Shown here: in pieces, positions 25,343 to 35,300 of the stretch
Numbering within the stretch: position 1 is the first letter of the stretch
Layout of the letters: each line of letters starts with the position of its first letter
NCBI GenBank assembly: GCA_902806565.1
Contig: CADCXA010000006.1
Coordinates: forward strand, 2,604,001 to 2,668,000
Origin: Hypoxylon rubiginosum
Taxonomy: Eukaryota; Ascomycota; Sordariomycetes; Xylariales; Hypoxylaceae
Reading direction: 5' to 3'
DNA length: 64,000 bases
Made by a program: the position numbers and the translations under genes
Notes under the pieces: generated by a model
The model's input: only the letters and a program-made list of their open reading frames with translations
Databases searched by the model: none
Told to the model about the DNA's origin: nothing

Positions 25343-26420
25343 TTAAGCCGACACCTTCGCGCTGTATTTTGCGGCGGCCTTGTCAAATAATGCGCTCTTC
25401 TCCTCAAGGTCAACTATAAAGGGGTGCTGCGGCGCCGCTTTCTTCAGGGAACTACATAGACAATATGTTAGAATGTACGATAAATCAAGGGTGATTCAAA
25501 CAACACATAAACAGCACATACCTCGAAAGCTCGGCAGGGTCCTGGCCAATGATAACCGTAAGAACGAGGAAATTGGCAATGGCCTCGGCGTAGTCGGGCT
25601 GTTTTTGTATGGCTTGCTCGAGGGCACTTTGCGCCTCCTCCACGCGACCAAGATGGAGTTCGCACACTGCCTGGGAAACGAGGGACGCGATAGAGGACGT
25701 AGAGGGAGCTTGCGCAAGTTCCTCGAATACGTAAAACGCTTGCTGGTACTTGTCTCCGCCCTTAACAGAGGTTTTGTTAGCGATTTCATTCAAGTTCGCC
25801 CATCCATTAGGAAAACACACCAGTCGCAGGCCAACCCATGACTCCGCCAAGTTGACCAGTAGGCTGTCCTGTGCCCATCTTCGTGCTGCTGCGACTTCCT
25901 TAAGGGCTAGGTCGGTCCGGTTTTGCTGAAGGTGGATTTGTGTAATCAGGGCCACCGCGTCGACTAGGTAGTAGATTTGTTAATATGCGGCGCGTAAAAC
26001 TATCGGGTCATTTAGAGTGAACATACGACTGCCTGAATGTTGCGACAGGAGTGCGAGGGCCTCCTCCGACTTGCCGGCGGCTTGTAGAACAGTGCCTCCT
26101 AGAACCTGAACTGTCTGGTTATCGCCTGCCGACGAAGCCAGCTTCTCGATAGTCTTCACCGCCGCATCTGCCTTGCCCAGACTATACTCGGCCAATGCGC
26201 CTACGGCGGCCAACTCTGGTTCTGACTCTCCTTGAACGTCGGCGGCCACATCTTCTGCTTGTCCTAGGGCGATTCGGGCTCGGAGGGCGAGTATTCGGGC
26301 AGGTAGCTCGTTTTCGGCAGAAAGGGCAGAGGTGTCGAAATCGATTACCTCTTGGTATTGGCCCTGGTGGAAGTGGTTATGAATATTAATCAGCTCGCCT
26401 TCTGCTGAATACGGATCCAT
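25343..26420 (-). CDS. sec28: Coatomer epsilon subunit (COPI, Sec28)
   Basis: Three exons on the minus strand (26420-26027, 25963-25522 and 25451-25343) encode 314 aa, close to the 290-310 usual for this family. The protein starts MDPYSAEGELINIHNHFHQG and is built of TPR-like helical hairpins throughout (YQEVIDFDTSAL; ALVSQ- and LGRVEEAQSALEQAIQKQ-type repeats). It ends QHPFIVDLEEKSALFDKAA, a typical epsilon-COP tail. The subunit stabilises alpha-COP within the COPI coat that returns cargo from Golgi to endoplasmic reticulum. Both introns keep frame (phases 1 and 2) and use GTATGT donors. A 7-bp tandem repeat sits about 80 bp upstream of the start codon, within the probable promoter or leader. 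Confidence 0.92.
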
Positions 26421-26500
26421 CTTGGCTGAATAGTAGCCGGCTGCGTATATCTATGCGGTTTTTATTTACAAGGGCAGGTCGCAAAGATGGATTTATGTGT

Positions 26501-26535
26501 TGGACTTTGGACTTTGGACTTTGGACTTTGGACTT
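26501..26535. repeat. (TGGACTT)5 tandem repeat upstream of sec28
   Basis: Five perfect copies of a heptamer about 80 bp 5' of the sec28 start codon. It could be a length-variable promoter or leader repeat; there is no evidence of function. Confidence 0.9.
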
Positions 26536-26691
26536 GGAGATGATCTGTACAAGTCAATAATCCTCGTTGGTCTTTGAGTTTAGCGGGAGTTGCCAGCTGG
26601 CAAATTCTATTGGCTTGCAATTTGTTTATCTTATCAGAGTCTTATCACGCATTGAAGCATATATGTACATACCTATGTATGTAGTTACCTA

Positions 26692-27030
26692 TCAGAGCTC
26701 TAAATCGGCATTGTGCTTTTTAAAGGTGCATTCATGCCTGTATCCCTTCGTGCCTAGCTCTATCAAGTACGGCATTACATCTCGCGGGATGCTGTCTGCC
26801 GCAGCTGAACAATAATACTGGCAGGGACCAGGTGAGTCTTGGTGGGTGCTGGGTGAGTCGCTCTTATACGTAGAAAGGTGAGCCTGAGTAATAACAGCTC
26901 CTACGTTGTCGTTACGCAGAACGAGCTCCTCAAAAGTAGCATCGAGAGCTAAGCAAGTGGAATGAATCGCGACGCTAAGCTCAACTGCCACAATAAAAAT
27001 AAAAGAGTAGATTTCGTTGTTGGAACGCAT
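26692..27030 (-). CDS. Possible small secreted protein (112 aa), weak
   Basis: A single ATG frame on the minus strand encodes 112 aa whose N-terminus, MRSNNEIYSFIFIVAVELSV, followed by an Ala/Cys-containing stretch, could be a signal peptide or anchor. The rest has three cysteines (in QYYCSAA and HECTFK) and no recognised family. There is no intron and no homolog comes to mind. The frame lies alone between sec28 and the regulator gene. It may be chance; I list it because hydrophobic-start, Cys-containing short frames in gene-poor fungal DNA are sometimes effector-like secreted proteins. Confidence 0.22.
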   Translation of the reverse strand: MRSNNEIYSFIFIVAVELSVAIHSTCLALDATFEELVLRNDNVGAVITQAHLSTYKSDSPSTHQDSPGPCQYYCSAAADSIPRDVMPYLIELGTKGYRHECTFKKHNADLEL

Positions 27031-27955
27031 GCTGGTAGGTAGTCTTGAGAGTGGCAGGAACAGACATAAAGCTAGGAATAATATATATTCATTACCGGCT
27101 ATTGCTTTCTGTTAAATATTTACTAATAGGTATCCTAAGTCGTCTAAGCCACTGACCTACAATTAGCTCCTTGAGCACTCGTATATTACTAAGTGACTCC
27201 ATACCAACATGTTATGTAGAAAACCATGGTCATATCAAGAATGAAAATATAAATTTGACTCTAAGTTCCTGGGCGGGAAACGTCGAGATCCTTTGGAATA
27301 TATGAGCTGAGATTGACAAGTCGAGGGACAACCATACCGAAGTGAATTAGCAGGTAGGCACATATATATATATATATATATATATATCTCTCTATTTGTG
27401 CATGTTGTGTAACTAAATGCCAATTATCAAGCGCAGCGTGTAAATTCTAGCCAGACGTTTTGGTTAGGAGGTAATATACCTAGGTAGGTATGATGGCGAC
27501 CTCCGAATGGAAGTGCTGTGGATGAATCCGTGGCCGACGATTTTCGAATGAAACAGGGCGGGTTTAATTAAACTTGATACGGGATAAGTCGGGTTAGAAT
27601 ACTCTTGATTAACGCTGACGTCTGCTAATACCTTTCCGATAAACAAACCCGAGGTAATGCCGCTGTGCTCGGCCGGTTGACGGACTTAACGCGCAACCAT
27701 GAAATACTGAGTAATCCGAGCAAGTACATAATTTGTTTCCTTAATCCTTAAACACATGATTCCACACTAACAGTTACAGACGACGGGTTTAGTCTCGGAG
27801 TTGGTTCTAAACTACAGCGTCGTTAACAAGACTTATAAGTTTGAGTGACATTTCTTAGGCTGTCGGGTTAGTATTCACTAGAGTGGCTGGTAGAACTTCT
27901 GATGTCCGAGATAAGGTAGCCAACTAAGAGCTCAAGATTCTAGAGCTGCCTCAAC
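27031..27955. other. Intergenic region with a (TA)n microsatellite
   Basis: No gene is seen. An uninterrupted (AT)13 tract lies at 27362-27387, and ACCTAGGTAGGTA at about 27479. The second half is likely promoter for the regulator gene starting at 27956. Confidence 0.5.
27362..27387. repeat. (AT)n microsatellite
   Basis: A perfect dinucleotide run in intergenic DNA. Confidence 0.95.
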
Positions 27956-30278
27956 ATGTCGAATCGTCAGCAAACCCACGAACGTCAAGCAAGTCCGCCT
28001 AGGCGTCAGCGAGCATGCGCACCTTGCACCAAAGCCAAGGCACGATGCCACTTCGAGACCGGCGACATCGATGATAGTTGTGACAGGTTATAATATACGC
28101 TTCTATCTGTTGAAATAAGTTGATTTGAGGCTGACCACTAGCCCATATAGGTGTCGGCGGATGGATATCGCTTGTGCTCCCCAGACGACTAAGAGTCTTA
28201 GGAGACCACGACAAGTAAAGCTTGCTAGGAGGTGTGTATGCCATCATAACCTATATTTCGAACCCTACCTAGTGTCCTAAACCCGTGTCTATAAACATGT
28301 ACCTTATTGGGATGTCAAATTCACTTGCCATTGCTTACTAAGAGGGTAAATGTAGCGGAACCGTCTCCGAGAAGCACAGTAATGATGGTTTCTCCATGCG
28401 AGCTGTTAACTACGGGCATGTCTTGCTAGGAGCTGGCCCCTTTGGTATATCCAGTAATGGCACCTCGACCGGGAGCACGATATCATCACCTACTCCTTCA
28501 ACAGCGAGGGACAGCCCTTCAGGTAACGGCGCTAGCGTAAATACCACCAGGGAGCATCATCACCCTACATCAGAGCAAAATCATCATCGTCCATCTCGTC
28601 CGCAGCAACTATTACCCTCTTCGCCTGTCAGGAAACCGCCACAACCAGGTTTTGGGATAACATGGGCCCAGGCCGATCAGGCAGTATCCGACTTCAGAAT
28701 CAAGTTCACGCCTTTCTTTCCGTTTGTTGCCCTTGATCCCGACGCCACGGCACAAGAACTGCTGGCCAAGAAGCCTCTACTGTTTAGAGCGATTATGCTG
28801 GCAGCAGCTCAGCTCACACTTGCGAAGCAAAGGGAAATCAAGAGAAGCATGCTTGCTTACATAGGACAACACCTGTTGGTAATGGAGGAGCGAGACTTGG
28901 GCTTGCTCCAGGGCCTGCTAGTCTTCATAGCCTGGTTAGACTATCGGCCGTCCCCCAGCCGTACCGGCTAACCTATAGCGCAGGGCCGAACACGACTTTT
29001 ACTTCGACCAGAAGATAACCTACTTGACTTACCTCGCAATGGGTTATGCGCATAATATTGCAATCACACGACCCCCACCGACGATGAAACAGAAGATGAT
29101 GGTGGTCGTTGATCCCAAAGACGCCAAGGAGGCCATGCTAGGACATAACTTGACAACAGTCCTGGAAGAATCGCATACCCCCGAGGAGCAGCGAGCTTTT
29201 CTGGGTTGCCAGTACCTCCTTTCCATGTAAGCAAACCACGGAGCAACTAGAACACCTCTACGGGGAATGAGCTGATAGGACTTTAGAAATTCTTCTCAGT
29301 TCGGAAGGGACGGCGTTTTGAGAGGAGACTACGTTAATCGGTGTCTCAATTCTCTTATGAGGCCGACCGACTTCGGGGCAGATTTCATACTCGACAAGAT
29401 TGTCAGATTCCAGCAGATAGTCGAACAGATATCCGAGAGACTACCTGTCCCTGCCGAAGTGGAAAGTCCCAAAGCATTCACTATTTCTATGAGCAATGAG
29501 ATGCAGTCCATTCGCAATCAGCTCAACCAGCTCTTCGCTAATATGGCCCGGGAGCATCGACAGTTTGGTAAGATCCGTTTGTCTTTCATCCGCTCCGTAT
29601 AGGCCTACCTACCTACTATTCTGCCCCTTTCAGAATACCGTCTAATATGTCACGTTAGTGCTGTTCTGGGCTATGCATAATTATGTCTTGGTTCGTTTAT
29701 ATCTTCCAGCTTCCTACCTGTCTCCGCCATCCGACAAAGTGGCGGCAGAGTATCAATTACAATGCATGCTATACTGCTTGCAAGCAGCGAGGTCGTTCTT
29801 CTCAACCATTCTGTCGATAGGACCGGAAGGGTTCCTCTTCCGATCTTTTGCTTCATTTGCCGAAATTCTATTCGTGCTCGTCGGCGCTTCGAGACTCTTA
29901 CTTGTGGAGATTGAAGGGTGGGATCTCGACGAGGCGCGGCGAATATTTGACTTTCCATCGACGCTGGAGAGCCTTGTGTCTACGTTTAAGGTGGTCATCA
30001 ACTTGCGGAACCAGAGAGCTGTGGAGGCTGCAGCCACGTTTGGTGTGAGTCTGGTGCCGGACAACTCGGGTGATGAGAAGGACGACCGTTGGTTCAAGTA
30101 CGCGACGAAGCTTGAATGGATTAAGAACTGGTTCGAAGCTCAGCTGTCGGGAGGATCTGGCATCCCAGGCGATCCAGATGCTGCGAGCGGCCCTTTCAAC
30201 TGGTCTGAAGAGAACCAGACGTTAAGTCCATTTATGTTTGGGTTCCTCGGAGATGACAATTGGAATATTGAGTTTTAG
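27956..30278 (+). CDS. Zn2Cys6 transcription factor
   Basis: Six exons are proposed: 27956-28086, 28151-28214, 28345-28934, 28984-29226, 29287-29567 and 29659-30278 (642 aa). The DNA-binding cluster is complete: C21-x2-C24-x6-C31-x10-C42-x2-C45-x6-C52, with an intron splitting Arg44 inside it. The middle and C-terminal parts have the helical motifs of fungal regulators (LLQGLLVFIAW, then AEHDFYFDQKITYLTYLAMG, GDYVNRCLNSL, VRFQQIVEQIS, VLFWAMHNYVLVRLY). The fourth exon was found by using a 49-nt GTTAGA...CAG intron, which restores the LVFIAW-AEHDFYF junction; without it the frame is broken at 28971. The third exon's acceptor (28344) is the least certain point. An MFS transporter follows on the same strand about 940 bp away, so regulation of that transporter is plausible but not shown. 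Confidence 0.8.
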
Positions 30279-31220
30279 GATATTCTTGTTCGGAGACCCG
30301 GTCGTCACGGTTAAGATTTATTCATCGTCATCGGGTTACATGTCGGATCAATCCATCAGGAAGAGCTAATGCATCCACGTTGTATCTTGATGAAGTCAGG
30401 ATCGATTATCCAATTAGAGCGATACATATATATGTGAAACCAAGCTTATGGAATTATATATGATAAGAGTGATAGGGTAACCTCCGTGCCCTGTAGAGTT
30501 TGTCGATGAGCGAGACGCCGTAAGAGGTTACTTGTAAGTTCCTGTAGGTTAGTTAGTGAGTCTGACGAGAGAGAGTTTAAGCGTTTATTGAGCTTCCGAG
30601 CTGCCAAGTTGAGATAATCAAGACCCACGACACCCGCCATATCGGAGTTTAGGGCCTTATAGTGGCGAATCAGCTCTTCTGGCTTTGTACCCTTAAAAAG
30701 TGGGCGATAGCGGGTCTGCCGATCTCATCGATACCCGTGCCCGCCACCCATTGGATCTTTTCTGATCTTTGCACGTCTTTTTCATCAACTTCTCACCACA
30801 TTGGTTGGTTTATTACAACCTACCTTATGTACCCGGGTAGGTAGACTGTCCGCTAGACACATACCTATGTACCTACATAAGGTAATCGGTAGGGTCGGAC
30901 CCAAAAGATACGCCTATAGTCACGTTACAGAACTCTCTCTATATCTGCTTAGTAGGGTGGACCATTAGACCAATAATTGATTTCTTGTTTTTATACATAG
31001 TACACCCTCTTGTTGCCAACTTCAATAAATCTCCAAATTTTACTCTAGTCCAGTCCTGGCTCGATATCCGTTTTCAATAGTAAATATTTTGTTGTTATTA
31101 TCCATCGATAACATACCTAACCTAGGTACCTATCCGCCGATACCATCTTTACTCCGCTTATACCGACGCCTCTCCGAATCCCGGACCTAGATATTCTCTT
31201 CTCCACCGTTAAAACGGTCA
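30279..31220. other. Intergenic region between regulator and transporter
   Basis: No gene is seen. The stretch holds TACCTA/TAGGTA clusters (30820-30900 and 31105-31135) and, at 30953-30974, a short sequence that matches the left end of the foldback element at 34633. It presumably contains the transporter promoter. Confidence 0.5.
30953..30974 (+). repeat. Solo terminus-like sequence of the foldback element
   Basis: TAGGGTGGACCAT here is identical over 13 bases to the outer left flank of the foldback element at 34633-34645, and the next bases remain similar (TAGACCAAT against AAGAACCAA). No second terminus was found nearby, so it may be a relict end or a chance match. Confidence 0.4.
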
Positions 31221-33408
31221 ATGAGCGACCGCAAGTATGGTGAAATCGAAGACGAGAGTCGCCGCCCTTTGAGCGAACTCGACGTTGATTCCGATAAGGA
31301 ATCCGTTGCTGACAGCACCACCCTCGAGCCCGGTCTCGGCGTGCGGGATGAGAGTGGACAGGATGCTACTCCATTGGTGGCGTCCCGTGCCGGTACCTTG
31401 AATGTTGATACCGGCGCGGTACTTCCGGATACTGACCAGCGTAGCCGAAAGCCAAGCGACTCGTCCAAGAAGATAGTCGCATGGAGAGATCTACCCAAGA
31501 GGAAGCAGTTGGTAGTCATCACACTAGCCCGGCTCAGCGAACCATTGGTTCAAACGTCTCTACAGGTATCCTAACCTTACTTCACTGTCGCGGCCATAGC
31601 CCAAATTTTCACCAAGGTCCATAAGTGCTGATGTAAATTATACCTAAGTCGTACATGTTCTACCAGCTGCGATGGTTTGATCCAAGTCTGTCGGATTCTG
31701 TTATCTCGAGCCAGGCTGGCCTTCTGCATGCCAGTTTCACCGCCGCTCAATTCTTTACCGCTATGATATGGGGGCGAGTGGCCGATTCTACCTGGGCTGG
31801 CCGTAAGACTGTCATCCTCATAGGGTTGCTCGGAACTCGTACGTTCTCTCCTTAACCTTGGTTTAAGAACAGATCGACCTAACGATACCTAGTCCTCTCC
31901 TGCGTCGGATACGGATTCTCGACATCCTTCTACCAAGCCTTGTTTTTCAGATGCTTAGGCGGCGCAACGAATGGAAATGTGGGCGTGATGAGGACTATGT
32001 AGGCCGAGATATCTCAGACTAAACACGCTGATAAATACAGTAGTACTGACGTTGATGAACACAGGATCAGCGAGATTGTCCGGGAGAAGAAGTACGTCTG
32101 GAGCGCTAGTCACACTGATATGAGCTAGATCTGACCACTTTACAGATACCAGTCTCGGGCATTTTTAATCTTGCCAATGACCTTCAACATCGGCGTCATC
32201 ATCGGACCAGTTCTCGGTGGCATCTTATCCGACCCAGCAGGCTCATATCCAGATACGTTTGGCAAAGTAAACTTCCTTCTCAGATTTCCTTACGCTATGC
32301 CGAATCTAGTCAGTGCCGTGTTTTTATCCATCGCCATGATGATGTGTTGGATGTTTTTGGAAGAGGTATACTTTTCACCCCATTCTCACCCGATATGTTG
32401 AAGCTAGAATAGATAACTCACAAGACGCAGACGCATGATGCGCTCCAAGAAAAACGGGATTTCGGAATCATGTTCGGACGTAACCTGACGGGATTGTTCA
32501 AGAGACGCAGCACATCTATAGCATATACCCCTCTCCATTCACGAGACACTAGCATAAGTACGGACGTCGAGATGTCGCCTGTCACACCCCGGGATTCGTC
32601 AGAGGACGTACCGGCAACCTCTAAGAAACCTACATCTAGGCGTCGATATACGACTAGGTTACCATTCCGCCGCATCTTTACTTCGAACGTAACCTTTACG
32701 TTCATTGCTCACTTCTTCCTCGCATTCCATGTCGGCACCTTTAACTCTCTGTGGTTCATCTTTCTCTCAACCCCGGTCTACAACCCGGCAAACCCGGAGT
32801 CGCCGGATTTCGTGCCGCAGCTACCTTTTCGATTCACGGGTGGACTAGGCTTACCCCCTCGGTCGGTTGGTCTAGCGATGGCAATCTTAGGCACGATCGG
32901 CATTACGATGCAGTTGTTCCTCTATCCGCGACTGTCGTCGCGACTAGGTACCGTTCGCTCCTGGCGTTACTGTCTATTTCTTTTCCCTGTGGCGTACACA
33001 TTGATCCCGTTCTTGTCGATCGTACCGTCGACGACTGCGCCCCCAAGTCAGAAGACGGGCCCTTATATCTGGGTTGCCATAGCCGCCGTGCTTTTGATCC
33101 AGGTGACCGGACGCACGTTCGCCCTGCCCGGCCAAACGATTTTGGTCAACAATTGTACGCCGCATCCGAGCGTCTTAGGTACTGTTCACGGGCTCGGACA
33201 AAGTGTCAGCAGCTTCGCACGGACCCTAGGCCCGATCCTATGTGGCTGGCTCTATGGCTTTGGCTTAAGCCATGGCATGGTAGGAGGGGTGTTCTGGGGT
33301 TTAGCTGTCATGGCCGTATGCGGATTGATAGCTAGTTTCTGGGTTAGAGAGGGCAATGGGCACGAGATATGGCTAGAGGGAGACGAAGACGACGAGGGAA
33401 ATAGATAG
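31221..33408 (+). CDS. Major facilitator superfamily transporter (DHA1/ZIFL-like)
   Basis: Six exons close in frame: 31221-31565, 31649-31838, 31893-31998, 32065-32091, 32146-32365 and 32431-33408 (621 aa). After a hydrophilic N-terminus of about 105 residues come 12 predicted membrane segments. Motif A of the drug:H+ antiporter branch is clear: MIWGRVADSTWAGRKTVILIG. It is followed by RCLGGATNGNVGVMRTM and NIGVIIGPVLGGILSDPAG. A long acidic, Ser/Arg-rich cytoplasmic loop (roughly residues 295-370) separates the two halves. The fourth exon is only 27 nt and encodes ISEIVREK. The final acceptor could be 32424 or 32430, which changes the protein by two residues. The family resembles fungal and plant ZIFL carriers and related fungal vacuolar or plasma-membrane transporters; the substrate is unknown. 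The upstream Zn2Cys6 gene is on the same strand. Confidence 0.85.
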
Positions 33409-34632
33409 ATATTATTTTCCTTTCGGTTAGATTTGGTCACTGGTTAGAACGTTAGACTACGACTGGGTATGATATATGACCTATTTGCATGGTTTGACTT
33501 GAGTATCATAGAACTGGGCACGACATATGTAGGTATATAAGTGCCTAAATATACAAGAAACAAATACTCTTGCTGAAGAATATTGATGACTACGGAGAAA
33601 CATTTCGTAGACTAGGCCTGCTATGTCCTTGAGAGATTCCTCCTCTACCTACCGCGTTTACTTTATCCTTATACCTGGCTCTTATATGTAATCCTCCTTC
33701 GTCTCTTGCGCCCGCACCTCTCAGCGCGATGGAGCCAGGCATTTTACCTCGACACCTATCTCAGATGGGGCTATGCCGGACTATTCATCCTTATGATTCC
33801 TGGCGTCGTCGCACTGACGCGGTAGTATCAATATTGCTGGGTCACTGTTACAACCCGCGTGAGGGTCGCCGCACTGTCTGTTTAACTTGGAAGGGCCCAC
33901 GGCGCGGCATCCGCAGGTGTAAGCTGGTATTATGTATTCGCACATCCGTTGCTATATCTTGTTTCCCCCCCCTAGTGACTACTCGTGTAGGATTTCGTGG
34001 TTCTCGCTCGAGCGGGACCTTGCTCGTATTATTGAATGTGTGGGATTTTTGCTAGTGTTTGGAGCAAACAATGTCTGGCGAGAAAAGGGGCGTGAGGCCC
34101 ACAATGGGTTTATAATGGCACAAGCTTTTGTCCCTCCGTTAGTTGCTTCCGACTACGCTTGTCCTTTTCACAATGGTTCATGGGCTCCAGAAGAGCCCGT
34201 TGCCCGGCTAGGGTGGCAAAGTAGGAGGCATTGTGTTTTCTATGGACAGGAAAGGAACCAAGGGCTGTAGAGTCATGGGAAAAGGAGGGAGACAATTGCT
34301 GCTTCGACTCTTGGCAATATAGTTGGATAAAAGAACTAATTTGAAAGCAAAGAGAAAAGAAGTCCCAGTTTCAATAGTATTGACCCGCGACAAAGCCATT
34401 CTCTATTTCGTGAGTGGCCAAGCAGCGTGATGAGATAGACTACCAGACAGCCAGAATATGAGGAAACATTTAACGATCTGGAACTTCATGTCACGCTTTA
34501 AGCACAGACCTCTTCCCCGGATATAATAGTCTTAAATTAGCATGTTTGTCGATCCAGTTGCCACATTGATAAGGAGCTTCACCGCCTCTCCCCTTGAGGA
34601 GCTTTGAAGGAAGAACTTTAAGTGCATAAAAA
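33409..34632. other. Intergenic region, no gene seen
   Basis: About 1.2 kb with no supported gene. Two overlapping plus-strand frames of about 110 codons at 33729-34270 have no recognisable product or splice structure. The right end abuts the foldback element. Confidence 0.5.
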
Positions 34633-34638
34633 TAGGGT

Positions 34639-35212
34639 GGACCATAAGAACCAAAACCGCCAACCCCGCTAATTCCAAAAGGTCCGTATTTTTATTCCTG
34701 AATACTGTGGTTTTAGCACTGTATTTACCCTATAAATACAGGGCCTTGGCCCTGTAATATAGGTTCTAATGGTCTATATCTTTATTCCTTAAACACTATG
34801 GTGTTAACACTATCTATGCCCTGTAATTTTAGAGGCATGGCCTTATAATTGCAGCCTATTATAGCGTATATGCCTTATATGGCACCTGTAATTACAGCGT
34901 ATTATAGGGCGCTTTGTGTAGAATGACAGAGCTGTAAAATGACAGGGCTGTAGAATGACAGGGCTGTAAAATAACAGGGCTGTATATAATAAGCGACAGG
35001 GCTGTAAAATCAATTACAGGGCTGTAAAATCAGCTACAGGGCTGTATATAGTGCTAAGACTACAGTGTGTAAGGAATAAAAATACGGTCTGGATTACAGG
35101 GCCATAGCCCTGTAATTATAGGGCAAATACGGTGCTAAAACCACAGTATTCAATAAAAAAAATACGGACCTTTTGGAATTGGCGGGGTTGGCGGTTTTTG
35201 GTCTTATGGTCC
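34639..35212. mobile_element. 574-bp foldback / MITE-like element with long inverted arms
   Basis: The left end (GGACCATAAGAACCAAAACC...) and the reverse complement of the right end (GGACCATAAGACCAAAAACC...) align over roughly 170-190 bp, including AACCGCCAACCCCGC and AATTCCAAAAGGTCCGTATT. Within each arm a module of about 55 bp is directly duplicated: GGTCCGTATTTTTATTCC...TTTAGCAC recurs in diverged form as GGTCTATATCTTTATTCC...TTAACAC on the left and as its counterpart on the right. No open frame encodes a transposase, so the element is non-autonomous if mobile. The true outer edge is uncertain: the left flank has TA at 34633 and the right flank has TA at 35220, but the bases between TA and GGACC differ. 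The superfamily is not identifiable from this alone; a TA target would fit Tc1/mariner. Confidence 0.72.
34925..35046. repeat. Seven-copy array of palindrome TACAGGGCTGTA in the foldback centre
   Basis: Copies start at 34925, 34941, 34957, 34973, 34995, 35015 and 35035. The core ACAGGGCTGTA is perfect in six; the first has ACAGAGCTGTA. The unit is TACAG-GG-CTGTA, so its 5-bp arms are exact inverted repeats; only the first base varies. Spacing is 16, 16, 16, 22, 20 and 20 bp. Larger palindromes of the same motif sit in the arms, such as TACAGGGCCTTGGCCCTGTA at 34737-34756. Confidence 0.9.
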
Positions 35213-35300
35213 GCTGTCATAAACACGAAAGCATCTCGTCGCGTTCCTTCTTTCTCCTCTCATAGATTATTCGCCCGCCCTCTTTCTTCCAATTATCATA

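Noticed and set aside
34633..35221. TA target-site duplication for the foldback element
   Set aside because: TA is present on both sides, but the distances to the inverted arms differ (4 against 7 bp), so it may be coincidence.
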